A stretch of DNA of 39,507 nt, taken from Candidatus Saccharimonadota bacterium (GTDB lineage Bacteria > Patescibacteriota > Saccharimonadia > Saccharimonadales > AWTP1-31). The stretch lies in contig JAPLYT010000003.1 of NCBI GenBank assembly GCA_026395435.1, positions 199,328 to 238,834 on the forward strand. The letters are read 5' to 3'. The stretch's first letter is position 1, and the number at the start of each line of letters is the position of its first letter. Of this stretch, positions 25,396 to 36,416 are shown in pieces. Below the pieces are notes generated by a model. The model did no database searches. It had not been told where the DNA came from and was given only the letters and a program-made list of their open reading frames with translations. Made by a program: the position numbers and the translations under genes.

Positions 25396-26928
25396 TCAAG
25401 TGCTTATGGCATCAAAAGCTACTTGTTTTCTTCGATATTGCAGAGCTTCACTTATATGCTGGACCTCAATAGCCTTAGATTGTTCAATATCCGCAATAGT
25501 ACGAGCGACTCTCACGGTATGCATATAATTTCTGGCAGAAATATGTAATTTTTCTCCTGCGAGATTGATAAGTTCGAGCGCATTAACTGATAAATTGGCG
25601 AATTTTTTTATTTGTTTGTTGCTCATATCCCCATTTATAGCGAGCTGATTACCATATCTCCTACATTGAATCTCGCGAGCTTTTTGGACGCTAAGACGTA
25701 TTTGCGTCGTATCACGAGTGCCGCTTGAATCAGCCAACAACCTAGAATGATCAATTTCTTCTACTTCGATAAACATATCAATGCGATCAGTTATCGGGCC
25801 TGATAATTTTCTTTGATAATTTGATATTTGATACGGCATACAAACACACTCTTTAGTTGTTCCCCAATAGCCGCAGGGGCAGGGATTCGCGGTGGCTATG
25901 AGTATAAAGTGAGCAGGGTACTCGATAGTCCCACTCGCTCGGGCGATTCTAATTTTCCTATCTTCTAAGGGCTGACGAAGAGATTCGATGGCTGCCCGGC
26001 TAAATTCGGGGAATTCATCGAGGAATAAAACACCTTGATGGCTCAAGCTAATTTCTCCTGGACGTGGGTTCTGTCCGCCACCAATCAGTGATATATCACT
26101 TGCCGTGTGATGAGGCGCCCTAAAAGGTCGTTCGGTCACAACAGTATCATTATTTGAGCCAGTCAAGCTTGCAAGTTGAGTTACCTCAAGCATTTCTTCA
26201 TGGCTCATTGGGGGGAGTATTCCTTTGAATGCTTTCGCGAGCATACTTTTTCCTGTTCCTGGTGGGCCGCTTAAAAGAATGTTGTGCCCACCTGCTGCAG
26301 CTATTTCAAGCGCTCTCTTGGCAATTGAGTGTCCAATAACTTCCTGCATGTCCACCTCACTCTTATCGAGCGGGGCCACAATCGCTTGAGGCTCGATGTG
26401 CCGTACAGGGGATAATTGGTTGGATCCGCCCAGATGATTATAGATATCTTGCAAAGTCGCAACCGGATAGAGCTCTATGTTAGGCACTAACGAAGCTTGG
26501 TCTAGATTCAATGACGGGATGAAGCATTTCTTAAACCCAAGCTTCCTTGCTTGTAGTACTATGCCAACAATACCATGCACAGGTCTCAGCTCACCGCTTA
26601 AGCCTAGTTCGCCAATAAATACCGAGTCATCTACGTTTGTCCTGATTTGTTCTGTAGCAGAGAGTATGGCGACGGCGATCGCAAGATCCAAGTTTGTACC
26701 GTGTTTCGGCATATCGCCTGGCGCTAAATTGATCGTTATTCGTTTTTTGGGAAACGCCACCATACTATTTGCAAATGCACTTCTGATTCTTTCCCTAGAT
26801 TCATCCACGGCTTTATTTGCGATGCCTACGATGATCATAGCGGGGAGTCCTTTTGTTACCACGCACTCTACGACGATAGTAATCCCATTCATCCCGTGGC
26901 TAATAATGCTATGAGTTTTTGCGTGCAT
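25396..26928 (-). CDS. comM: ComM/YifB-family Mg-chelatase-like AAA ATPase
   Basis: LLSGPPGTGKSMLAKAFKGILPP, RPFRAPHHTASDISLIGGG, GVLFLDEFPEF, ATANPCPCGYWG. Confidence 0.95.
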   Translation of the reverse strand: MHAKTHSIISHGMNGITIVVECVVTKGLPAMIIVGIANKAVDESRERIRSAFANSMVAFPKKRITINLAPGDMPKHGTNLDLAIAVAILSATEQIRTNVDDSVFIGELGLSGELRPVHGIVGIVLQARKLGFKKCFIPSLNLDQASLVPNIELYPVATLQDIYNHLGGSNQLSPVRHIEPQAIVAPLDKSEVDMQEVIGHSIAKRALEIAAAGGHNILLSGPPGTGKSMLAKAFKGILPPMSHEEMLEVTQLASLTGSNNDTVVTERPFRAPHHTASDISLIGGGQNPRPGEISLSHQGVLFLDEFPEFSRAAIESLRQPLEDRKIRIARASGTIEYPAHFILIATANPCPCGYWGTTKECVCMPYQISNYQRKLSGPITDRIDMFIEVEEIDHSRLLADSSGTRDTTQIRLSVQKAREIQCRRYGNQLAINGDMSNKQIKKFANLSVNALELINLAGEKLHISARNYMHTVRVARTIADIEQSKAIEVQHISEALQYRRKQVAFDAIST

Positions 26929-26967
26929 GGGTACTATATACACGATGATTTCTCTATTAACAAAAGC

Positions 26968-27118
26968 AAAAAAAAACAGCCCTTTGCGAGGAGGGCTGTT
27001 TTATATTTTTTTGATATTTCTATTTTTGTTGTCTCTGTTTTTGGTGGAACAACGGCTTGCGAGAAGCCGTTGTTACGAAGTCGTTTTTGTTTTTGAGCAC
27101 TTAATTTATTCAAGTGCT
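26968..27118 (-). ncRNA. Candidate sRNA with own promoter, three hairpins and T9 terminator, upstream of comM
   Basis: - strand TTGACA-N17-TAAGAT (27153-27125); hairpins AGCACTT/AAGTGCT, AACAACGGCTT ctcgc AAGCCGTTGTT, ACAGCCCT/AGGGCTGT + TTTTTTTTT. Confidence 0.65.
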
Positions 27119-27861
27119 AAACCTATCTTATAAATTGTCTTTTTAACTGTCAACACGAATGTGCTTAATTTTTACAGAAAGCTGTGTATAACTTTTCGAC
27201 TAGATTTTTATTTGCTATCGATATTTAAAAAATAGAGCCTATGATCGCCTATTTTAACGCGTAAAACATAATGAATATACACATGCATCAAAGTGCACTC
27301 GCCAATATTAATTAGAAACATATATGTATAAACTTACAGCCACACACGTCCTGCATATATAGAATGTGGAGGGTCTAGCTTGCCGGCATGCAGGAGAATA
27401 TTTACTATTACGTTGAAAATACATAACTTAATACTCAAAATAATTCGTGATGAACAGGGGAGCGCATGCGATGTATCGACTAAATGAGAACTTACGATAA
27501 ATACTAAGATGATAATTACTCTCAAAATATTTTGAACTAGGCGATTCAGGTATATGATTTAAGTCGATTGCTGACAGTACGAACGCAAAGAGCTATGATA
27601 GTTATTCAACTTTTTGGGCATAGAAGACTACTATTTTAATTTTTTAAACTAATGAAATATGCACAATGCTAATTACAAAATAACCACATTAATTTTTACT
27701 TGAAACAATTCCTATTGTAATCTTTTAAGGTGCTAAAAGCGCAATAAACCACTAGCAAATTGATTGATACGTTGTAAATATAGATACAATAATATGTATA
27801 AATAAGTCAATATATTGACGCACCAACAGGGTAATGATGTTATTATCACTACATAAACTTA

Positions 27862-27890
27862 TTGACATAAGCATTTTGTTCTAGTATTGT
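27862..27890 (+). promoter_or_regulatory. Consensus-like promoter TTGACA-N17-TATTGT
   Basis: 27862-27867 and 27885-27890, spacer exactly 17. Confidence 0.8.
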
Positions 27891-27895
27891 TGGTT

Positions 27896-28030
27896 GTGTA
27901 AGGATTATTGATTCTTACACCACTCTTCGTCGCTCTCATTTGCGGAAACGCAAGTAGAGCGGTCAGTCACAGCTCGGACGGTAAGCGCTCTAATAGTTTA
28001 TTTTAAACAAGCGGATTTACCGTCCAGCTC
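27896..28030 (+). ncRNA. Candidate structured RNA / leader of the T4SS-like gene cluster
   Basis: GTGTAAG/CTTACAC; CGCTCT..TTGCG GAAA CGCAA..AGAGCG; AGCTcGGACGGTAA..CGCT..AGCG..TTACCGTCC-AGCT. Confidence 0.6.
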
Positions 28031-28108
28031 CTTATAAACATTACAAAGACTGATATACTAAACCGTGACAAAACCGATTAGACTGTCGGGAAACTTTTGG
28101 GAGCCGAG

Positions 28109-28474
28109 ATGACTGAATTTATGCATAAAGCCAAGAATCAAGTAAGAGTATCTTTATTGGTAGTTATCCTTCTGTTAGGATTTTTACTATTCACCAACCC
28201 AAATAACTTACCAATCTTACTCCTTATCACCCCGATCTTTTTACTATTCGTTTTTCTTACGAGCTCTATATCTGTCGTGTTAAAGGCCTTACATAAAAAT
28301 CCCGCGTCAAATCCTAGCGGCGTCTCGGTTTATGCGGTCACATTTTCATTTGTAACTTGTCTTGCTCTCCTGTTGCGATCGATTGATCAGCTTAACGGCA
28401 AGGACATTCTGCTTATTATAATTTTATTTGTAGTAAGTATTTTCTATATACGGCATATTAGACCATCGAAATAA
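28109..28474 (+). CDS. Hypothetical membrane protein
   Basis: Four hydrophobic segments; GGGAG upstream of ATG 28109. Confidence 0.6.
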   Translation: MTEFMHKAKNQVRVSLLVVILLLGFLLFTNPNNLPILLLITPIFLLFVFLTSSISVVLKALHKNPASNPSGVSVYAVTFSFVTCLALLLRSIDQLNGKDILLIIILFVVSIFYIRHIRPSK

Positions 28475-28524
28475 TTATAAAACTCGTAGTAAACTAAAAT
28501 TCACATCTGTTATAATTAAGTTAA

Positions 28525-28869
28525 ATGAATCCAACAAATATAGACGAAAACAATATTCAAATGCCTAATAATCAGGGCGTTAATTCCTTTAATCCGATCG
28601 ATTCTCAGACTCCAGTATCCGCGCCACTCGATGCTGGCATGCTCGCAGCAACTCAACCGCAGGCCCCTGGAGGGCCGGCAGGTAGTCAATATGCTCCTGT
28701 AATTGCCGAAGATGCCGATCTTATTGAAAAAGAATGGGTGACTCGTGCGAAAATGATAGTCGCAAAAACTAAAGATGATCCTAGAGAGCAGAATAAAGAG
28801 ATTAACAAGTTTAAAGCTGACTATCTCAAGAAACGATACAATAAAGACATTAAAGTAAGTGAAGTGTAG
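28525..28869 (+). CDS. Hypothetical soluble protein, Pro/Gln/Asn-rich N-terminus
   Basis: ORF directly upstream of the ATPase; TATAAT 8 nt before ATG. Confidence 0.65.
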   Translation: MNPTNIDENNIQMPNNQGVNSFNPIDSQTPVSAPLDAGMLAATQPQAPGGPAGSQYAPVIAEDADLIEKEWVTRAKMIVAKTKDDPREQNKEINKFKADYLKKRYNKDIKVSEV

Positions 28870-28874
28870 TCTGT

Positions 28875-31712
28875 ATGCCTTTTAGTCTTGCCCTAGCACT
28901 TGTCTTCGTACTGCTGTTATCAGTTAGTTTTTTTATAGTCTATTTCCACATCAGAAAACTTCTCCGCGAACAAAAGAATTATGAACGTGGCTTGAAAATG
29001 GTCCCATTGTTGATACATCTGCCGCCTTCAAGTGAAGATATTCAAGGCAATGGGCGAGACAACCGTGATGTCGTTGAAGAAAATATATCAAAGGCTCAGA
29101 TATTGTATAGCATTATTGCTAGTACAGTGACCAAAGGCTTTAAGAGCAAATATTATGGTCAAAGACATTTTTCATTTGAAATTATCGGCACCAACGGTTT
29201 TGTGAATTACTATGCGGCCGTTCCCGTGGTTCTCGTTGATATCGTAAAGCAAGCTGTAATTAGCGCATACCCGACAGCACAACTTGAAGAAGTAGCTGAA
29301 CACAATATCTTTAGTCCTGTTGGCCGTATGGCTGGGACGATAGGTGGGGAACTGAGCTTAAAAGAGCATTATGGATATCCGATAGCGACTTATCAAGAGA
29401 TAAAGCGTGATGCCATGCAGTCGCTCTTGAACGCACTCTCGACTCTCGATAAGGAAGATGGAGCGGGAATCCAGATCTTGCTTCGACCCGCCAACCCTTC
29501 GTGGCGCAAAGGGGCGCATGGCGTAGCATCGAAAAAAAGAAAGGGCACTAAAGATAAAAAAGGTTTTGAGAATTTATTCTGGTGGGCCCGACAGCTGGCT
29601 GTTGCGGCAGTTAAGCCTCCAGAAGATAAATCTGGTGGAGGGAAAGACGATCCCAAGAATGATTTGTCGAGTCTCGACCAGTCTATCTTGGACTCTATTG
29701 ACGATAAAACGAGGTATCCAGGTTACGAAGTGCTGATACGTGTTGTTGCCTCATCTAATGTCTCGCAAAGAGCACAGACAATACTTCGAAATGTTGTCGC
29801 AGCTTTTGCACTTTATGATGCACCGGGTAAGAATGGGTTTAAATATACCGTCGCAAAAGACATAGATAGTTTCGTGACTGCTTTTATTTTGCGATTTTTC
29901 CCACCTGAGAATAACCAGAATATTCTTAATGCTGTTGAACTTGCAACATTATTCCATTTTCCAGACCAAAAAAATATCCCTACATCTCAGCTGGAACGAC
30001 AGGCATCCAAACAAGTTGATGCTCCCCGAAACATTCCTGAAACAGGTCTGTTGCTTGGCTATAACTTATTTAGGGGCGCCAAAAAACCTATTAGGCTCCA
30101 GATAGGCGATCGACAGCGACATATGTATGCAGTCGGTCAAACCGGAACCGGTAAATCGACTTTTCTTGAGAATCTAGCTGTCCAAGACATGATGAACGGC
30201 GATGGCTTCGCGTTTGTCGATCCCCACGGAGATACAGCCGAGAAGTTACTATCAATGGTTCCAAAAGAACGAACAGAAGATGTCATCTACTTCTGTCCTG
30301 CAGAGATGGACTTCCCGATGGGGTTAAACCTTTTCGAGTTTACCTCTCCGGTCCAGAAAGACTTCTTAATCCAAGAAGCAATTAATATACTTTACAAACT
30401 CTATGACCCAAACAGGCAGGGTATGATTGGGGCTCGGTTTGAACATATTTTCCGTAACTGCGCACTACTTCTTATGGCAGATCCTAAAGGCGGCACGTTC
30501 GTCGATATACCCAAGCTTCTTATAGACGCTGACTTCATGAAGGCGAAGTTAAAATATGTCACTGATCAGAACGTTCTAGACTTCTGGACCAAGGAATGGC
30601 CAAACTCTCAGCGTTCAAATGAATCAGGTGAAGTGACAAGCTGGGTCGTCAGTAAGTTCGGTGCGTTCTTATCTAACGAAATGATGCGTAATATAATTGG
30701 TCAGACGAAGAGTTCATTTGATCTACGCGAGATTATGGACAATAAGAAAATCCTGCTCGTGAACCTGAGTAAAGGTAAGACCGGCGACCTCAACTCAAAG
30801 TTAATGGGTATGATCTTCGTCATGAAGTTTCAGGCGGCTGCAATGAGCAGAGCAGATGTCCCTGAAGCTGACCGTGAAGACTTCTGTTTGTATGTTGATG
30901 AGTTCCAAAACTTCTCAACCGATTCATTTGCGACAATCATGTCAGAAGCTCGAAAATATCACCTTAACCTTATCGTGGCCAACCAGTTTACGACGCAGCT
31001 AACCGAAGAAATTCGAGATGCTGTCTTCGGTAATATGGGTACGATAGTTTCCTTCCGTATTGGTCAGAACGATGTGGAGTCGATGTCACGTTACTTCCAG
31101 CCCCTGTTTGATGGCGATGATCTCCTTAGAATACCAAGCTTTAATGCAGTTGTTCGAACGCTTATCGGAGGTGTTCCTACGCAGCCTTTCAGCATGGCAG
31201 GTTTGCCGCCTCTGGGTACGCCTAATAACGATCTAGGGAAGGCTCTTCGACAATTATCATCTGCTAAGTATGGTAGGCCGAAAGCAGAAGTCGAGAAAGA
31301 AATATTCGCTCGGTTGGCCTCACCTGTAGTAGCCCGCCCGGCACAAGGTGCGGCATTGGCGCAGCCAGTACCTGGCAGCGCAAAGCCAGGATTCGCAGGG
31401 CAGCCTCGCCCGCAAGCTCCAGCTGGGGCAGGGAGCTTCCTAGACGAATGGCTCGCCAAAAAGAAGACTGCACCTGCTAGCCCTATGGCTCCACAAAGGC
31501 CTCTCCCGGTGCAGAATAACAATAATGCTCCAATGAGTCCTCCTGCTCAATTTCAGCCAGCACAAAGCGTCTATAACCCTCAGGTGGCTCAGTCTATTCC
31601 ATCGGCTCCATCTGCTTCAGTCAGCCTTGGGCATGCAGGTGAGATAAACATTAATCAATCCAGCGACGAGCTACAAGCAGAAGATACAATCATTCTGAAC
31701 AATAGAGGTTAA
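28875..31712 (+). CDS. Type IV secretion/conjugation-type ATPase (VirD4/TraD/HerA-like), N-terminal TM, Pro-rich tail
   Basis: MYAVGQTGTGKSTFLENLAVQDM Walker A, DGFAFVDPHGD, LYVDEFQNFSTDSFATIMSEARKYHLNLIVANQF. Confidence 0.9.
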   Translation: MPFSLALALVFVLLLSVSFFIVYFHIRKLLREQKNYERGLKMVPLLIHLPPSSEDIQGNGRDNRDVVEENISKAQILYSIIASTVTKGFKSKYYGQRHFSFEIIGTNGFVNYYAAVPVVLVDIVKQAVISAYPTAQLEEVAEHNIFSPVGRMAGTIGGELSLKEHYGYPIATYQEIKRDAMQSLLNALSTLDKEDGAGIQILLRPANPSWRKGAHGVASKKRKGTKDKKGFENLFWWARQLAVAAVKPPEDKSGGGKDDPKNDLSSLDQSILDSIDDKTRYPGYEVLIRVVASSNVSQRAQTILRNVVAAFALYDAPGKNGFKYTVAKDIDSFVTAFILRFFPPENNQNILNAVELATLFHFPDQKNIPTSQLERQASKQVDAPRNIPETGLLLGYNLFRGAKKPIRLQIGDRQRHMYAVGQTGTGKSTFLENLAVQDMMNGDGFAFVDPHGDTAEKLLSMVPKERTEDVIYFCPAEMDFPMGLNLFEFTSPVQKDFLIQEAINILYKLYDPNRQGMIGARFEHIFRNCALLLMADPKGGTFVDIPKLLIDADFMKAKLKYVTDQNVLDFWTKEWPNSQRSNESGEVTSWVVSKFGAFLSNEMMRNIIGQTKSSFDLREIMDNKKILLVNLSKGKTGDLNSKLMGMIFVMKFQAAAMSRADVPEADREDFCLYVDEFQNFSTDSFATIMSEARKYHLNLIVANQFTTQLTEEIRDAVFGNMGTIVSFRIGQNDVESMSRYFQPLFDGDDLLRIPSFNAVVRTLIGGVPTQPFSMAGLPPLGTPNNDLGKALRQLSSAKYGRPKAEVEKEIFARLASPVVARPAQGAALAQPVPGSAKPGFAGQPRPQAPAGAGSFLDEWLAKKKTAPASPMAPQRPLPVQNNNNAPMSPPAQFQPAQSVYNPQVAQSIPSAPSASVSLGHAGEININQSSDELQAEDTIILNNRG

Positions 31713-31725
31713 AACCAATATAAAA

Positions 31726-31753
31726 AACCGTACAGCTTCATGTACGGTTTTGT
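31726..31753. terminator. Bidirectional terminator AAAACCGTACA..TGTACGGTTTT
   Basis: 11-bp perfect stem between convergent genes. Confidence 0.88.
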
Positions 31754-31771
31754 AATAAGCTTTATAATTTT

Positions 31772-32341
31772 CTATGAAGGTCTACGGATGAGTTTATATA
31801 GTAGCTCTAAGATAGAACCTATTAGATAGCCGCCCACAAACAGAATACAAAATACAATTGGGTTGTATTTCATACCGAATTGCTTGGCTAAATAGGCAGA
31901 GAATACGCTACCTAGTAGCGCAAAAATACCGCCAAAAATAATTCCTATAGGTCGAGCAATAGTTTTTTCGCCGATATTACTTGCTTTCTCAACCACATTT
32001 GAATGGATAGCCTTACTGAATACCCTTTGTCCAGGGGAAAGCTGCCTTTGGACTCTATTGAGCGTTCGTGTAAACATCATATCTTTTAATTCATTATCTA
32101 TGGTTGTCTGGGGTGCTTTGGTTTTCTCACTACCGCTAGCATGCTTGATCGTTTCGGCTGTCGGTGTAGCTTTCTCGGCGACATTATGTCGAATTTCGGA
32201 CAGAGATTTTTCATTGTTTCTCTCCGATGAATGCTCCCCGTGTTTTTCTGCATGGTGTTCTATCTTACTGTGTTCAGGTGAAGGCATATTTTCGATATTT
32301 TGACGAGCTTGTTCAGCGCTTACGGGCATTTTTTCTGACAT
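31772..32341 (-). CDS. Hypothetical membrane protein, charged N-terminus, two C-terminal TM
   Basis: ORF; 3 nt after surface-protein gene on - strand. Confidence 0.65.
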   Translation of the reverse strand: MSEKMPVSAEQARQNIENMPSPEHSKIEHHAEKHGEHSSERNNEKSLSEIRHNVAEKATPTAETIKHASGSEKTKAPQTTIDNELKDMMFTRTLNRVQRQLSPGQRVFSKAIHSNVVEKASNIGEKTIARPIGIIFGGIFALLGSVFSAYLAKQFGMKYNPIVFCILFVGGYLIGSILELLYKLIRRPS

Positions 32342-32343
32342 AA

Positions 32344-34290
32344 TTATAGTCCTCCACTTGCTGTTGCATATTCATTTCTTACGATATCAATTTCTTTCGA
32401 TAAGAGCCGGCCTCGGGCAAAGAAGTATCCGACGGTCATAGCAATTAATCCACTAATGATAACTGCTTCACCAGGGCCTGTATTCGTCAGGGTAGTGTTG
32501 TTGATTGTTTCGGTAGTTTTGAGTACTGTGGTCGGTAATTTAATGTTCACGACATTCCCATATTCGTTCGTAAGAACCATGTCATATGATGCACCAGGAG
32601 CGTTGTTAGGGCGTAGTGTCTGAGGGATAGGGCTCTTGATGGTGACGCGGAAGGTTTTTGTAATAGATTCACCCGGTTTTAACGAGACAGGCTTATTCCA
32701 TGAGAGCTCTTGGGAAGCACTCTCAAAAATACCACCATCGAGTCTGGTTAGATCAATGTCAGCGTATTCTAAGACGTCAGCTAGTTTTTCGCTTTGAAGA
32801 ATTCCATTCTTGAGCTCTCCATCACCTTTGTTCGTAGTAGTGAGGGAGTATTCAATCACATCACCAGCCTTAGCTACAGTATTGTTCGCATCAGAAATGC
32901 TTTGTGTGATATTTGAAGCTTTCTTAGTGCGCACTGGTATAGGAGTAACCACTATATCCTCTGGCTTAACAGTGACGGCCGTTTTACAGATCAATCCTGG
33001 CTTTGGTGCAACGGAGGTGCCAATAGTTACCGTCACGGTGTATGTACCTGGTTTTTTGAAGTCGTAGTCTTTTACCGTATCAGTTACGGAGGTTGATTGT
33101 TTGATGAGACCTTTGGACCCATCACCGAAGTTATAGCTATAAGATTTGATGGTAGCTCCATTAAGGACCTGAGCTTTAGTCTCGAAAGAGAACTTCGTGC
33201 GGGATGATTGACCAGTGTTCTGTAGGTAGAGGCAAGCAGCGTCGGCAACCGCTACAGGCGTACATTGACCGTTTGGCCCAGGGATGGTTCCGCCTGGACA
33301 ATCAACGACTACAGTATTACAAGCGGTTACATCGCCCCAGCCGCGCACTTGCTTTGTCGCTGTATCGATATCGCCCAACCAGCCTCTGTTGCAAATTGTC
33401 GTTCCCGATGGAACGTTCGACTTTACTTTGGCCGATACGGTTATAAAGCCTGGCGTACCAAATGCTACAGTATTTCCAAAGGTGTAGTAGGGTGGTGTGT
33501 TGTTGTACCACTTTAATGCTTGGCCATTACGTTCAAACACCCAATTACCATATTCTGAGCCCACATATTCCATTGTGTCTGGCAAAACATCATTAACAGA
33601 GAAAAACGCTGCTGTTCCTCCGGTATTAGTAAACGCTAAGGTATATTTGATTGTATCGCCCGGCTTAACAACACCTGCAGGTTGCGCTACTTTGACGAGT
33701 TTAAGCGCTGCGGATGGCTCTTTGACGGCTGGTGGGGTATAGCCACCAAGAATGACGATGTTACCGCAGTCATACATGACCATAAAGGGTTTATTATCTG
33801 GTGTCTGCATGACTAGCACTTTGGGGCTTATATTGCCCCAACTCGAAAGGTGACGTAAATAAAAAGTACCAGCATTTGGTATCGCTACAGGGTATTCACC
33901 GCGCTTTTGATAGGCATTTCGGCCCATCGAGTAAAGCTGATCGCCTTGATCCGTTGCACCAATCGTTTTAGTTGCTGCAGAACCAAGAGTCGCGCAGCTA
34001 ATACCGTAGTAGGTTAGGATAGAGCCAAAACCATAGGTATTGGCGTTACATTTCTGTACTGCTTCATCTTTCGTTTTAAAGCCACAGCGGATCACATCAT
34101 TACTGCTACATTGGTTACTCGCTTCACTAGGAGTGACAAATCCAAAAATCTGAACGACCATGGCAAGAGCGACAAACCCAAACCCAATTCTACGTAAGGA
34201 ATTTTCTTTTCGAAGCCGTTTGCCATAAAATGAAACTTGATCAATAAAGCTTGGATTGAACGGTAGGTTTCTGAGAAGTCTGTTGAACAT
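32344..34290 (-). CDS. Large cell-surface protein with DUF11-like repeats and a PKD-like domain, C-terminal TM
   Basis: Signal/TM N-terminus; VKPGDTIKYTLAFTNTGGTA...VNDVLPDTMEYV (DUF11-like, twice); SYSYNFGDGS...YDFKKPGTYTVTVTI (PKD). Confidence 0.8.
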   Translation of the reverse strand: MFNRLLRNLPFNPSFIDQVSFYGKRLRKENSLRRIGFGFVALAMVVQIFGFVTPSEASNQCSSNDVIRCGFKTKDEAVQKCNANTYGFGSILTYYGISCATLGSAATKTIGATDQGDQLYSMGRNAYQKRGEYPVAIPNAGTFYLRHLSSWGNISPKVLVMQTPDNKPFMVMYDCGNIVILGGYTPPAVKEPSAALKLVKVAQPAGVVKPGDTIKYTLAFTNTGGTAAFFSVNDVLPDTMEYVGSEYGNWVFERNGQALKWYNNTPPYYTFGNTVAFGTPGFITVSAKVKSNVPSGTTICNRGWLGDIDTATKQVRGWGDVTACNTVVVDCPGGTIPGPNGQCTPVAVADAACLYLQNTGQSSRTKFSFETKAQVLNGATIKSYSYNFGDGSKGLIKQSTSVTDTVKDYDFKKPGTYTVTVTIGTSVAPKPGLICKTAVTVKPEDIVVTPIPVRTKKASNITQSISDANNTVAKAGDVIEYSLTTTNKGDGELKNGILQSEKLADVLEYADIDLTRLDGGIFESASQELSWNKPVSLKPGESITKTFRVTIKSPIPQTLRPNNAPGASYDMVLTNEYGNVVNIKLPTTVLKTTETINNTTLTNTGPGEAVIISGLIAMTVGYFFARGRLLSKEIDIVRNEYATASGGL

Positions 34291-34371
34291 TGTTACAACT
34301 TTCTATTAGAGTTATTGTGCTTATGATTATTGAACCATATTTTAAGGTGATCAATCAATAGGCAATAGTCA

Positions 34372-34400
34372 TTGTCTCTGGACTCTTTTTCATCTATACT
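34372..34400 (+). promoter_or_regulatory. gyrB promoter TTGTCT-N17-TATACT
   Basis: Spacer exactly 17 nt; upstream of gyrB. Confidence 0.7.
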
Positions 34401-34426
34401 TAGAGGAAGTGTGGGAAACAAATTAG

Positions 34427-36415
<1,989 letters not shown>

Positions 36416-36416
36416 T

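Noticed and set aside
26477-26914. + strand 145-aa ORF opposite comM
   Set aside because: Antisense shadow ORF of a strongly conserved gene
27120-27890. Possible oriC (AT-rich, near comM; TGTGTATAA at 27183)
   Set aside because: Only one good DnaA-box-like 9-mer seen, no dnaA/dnaN nearby; GC skew could not be computed
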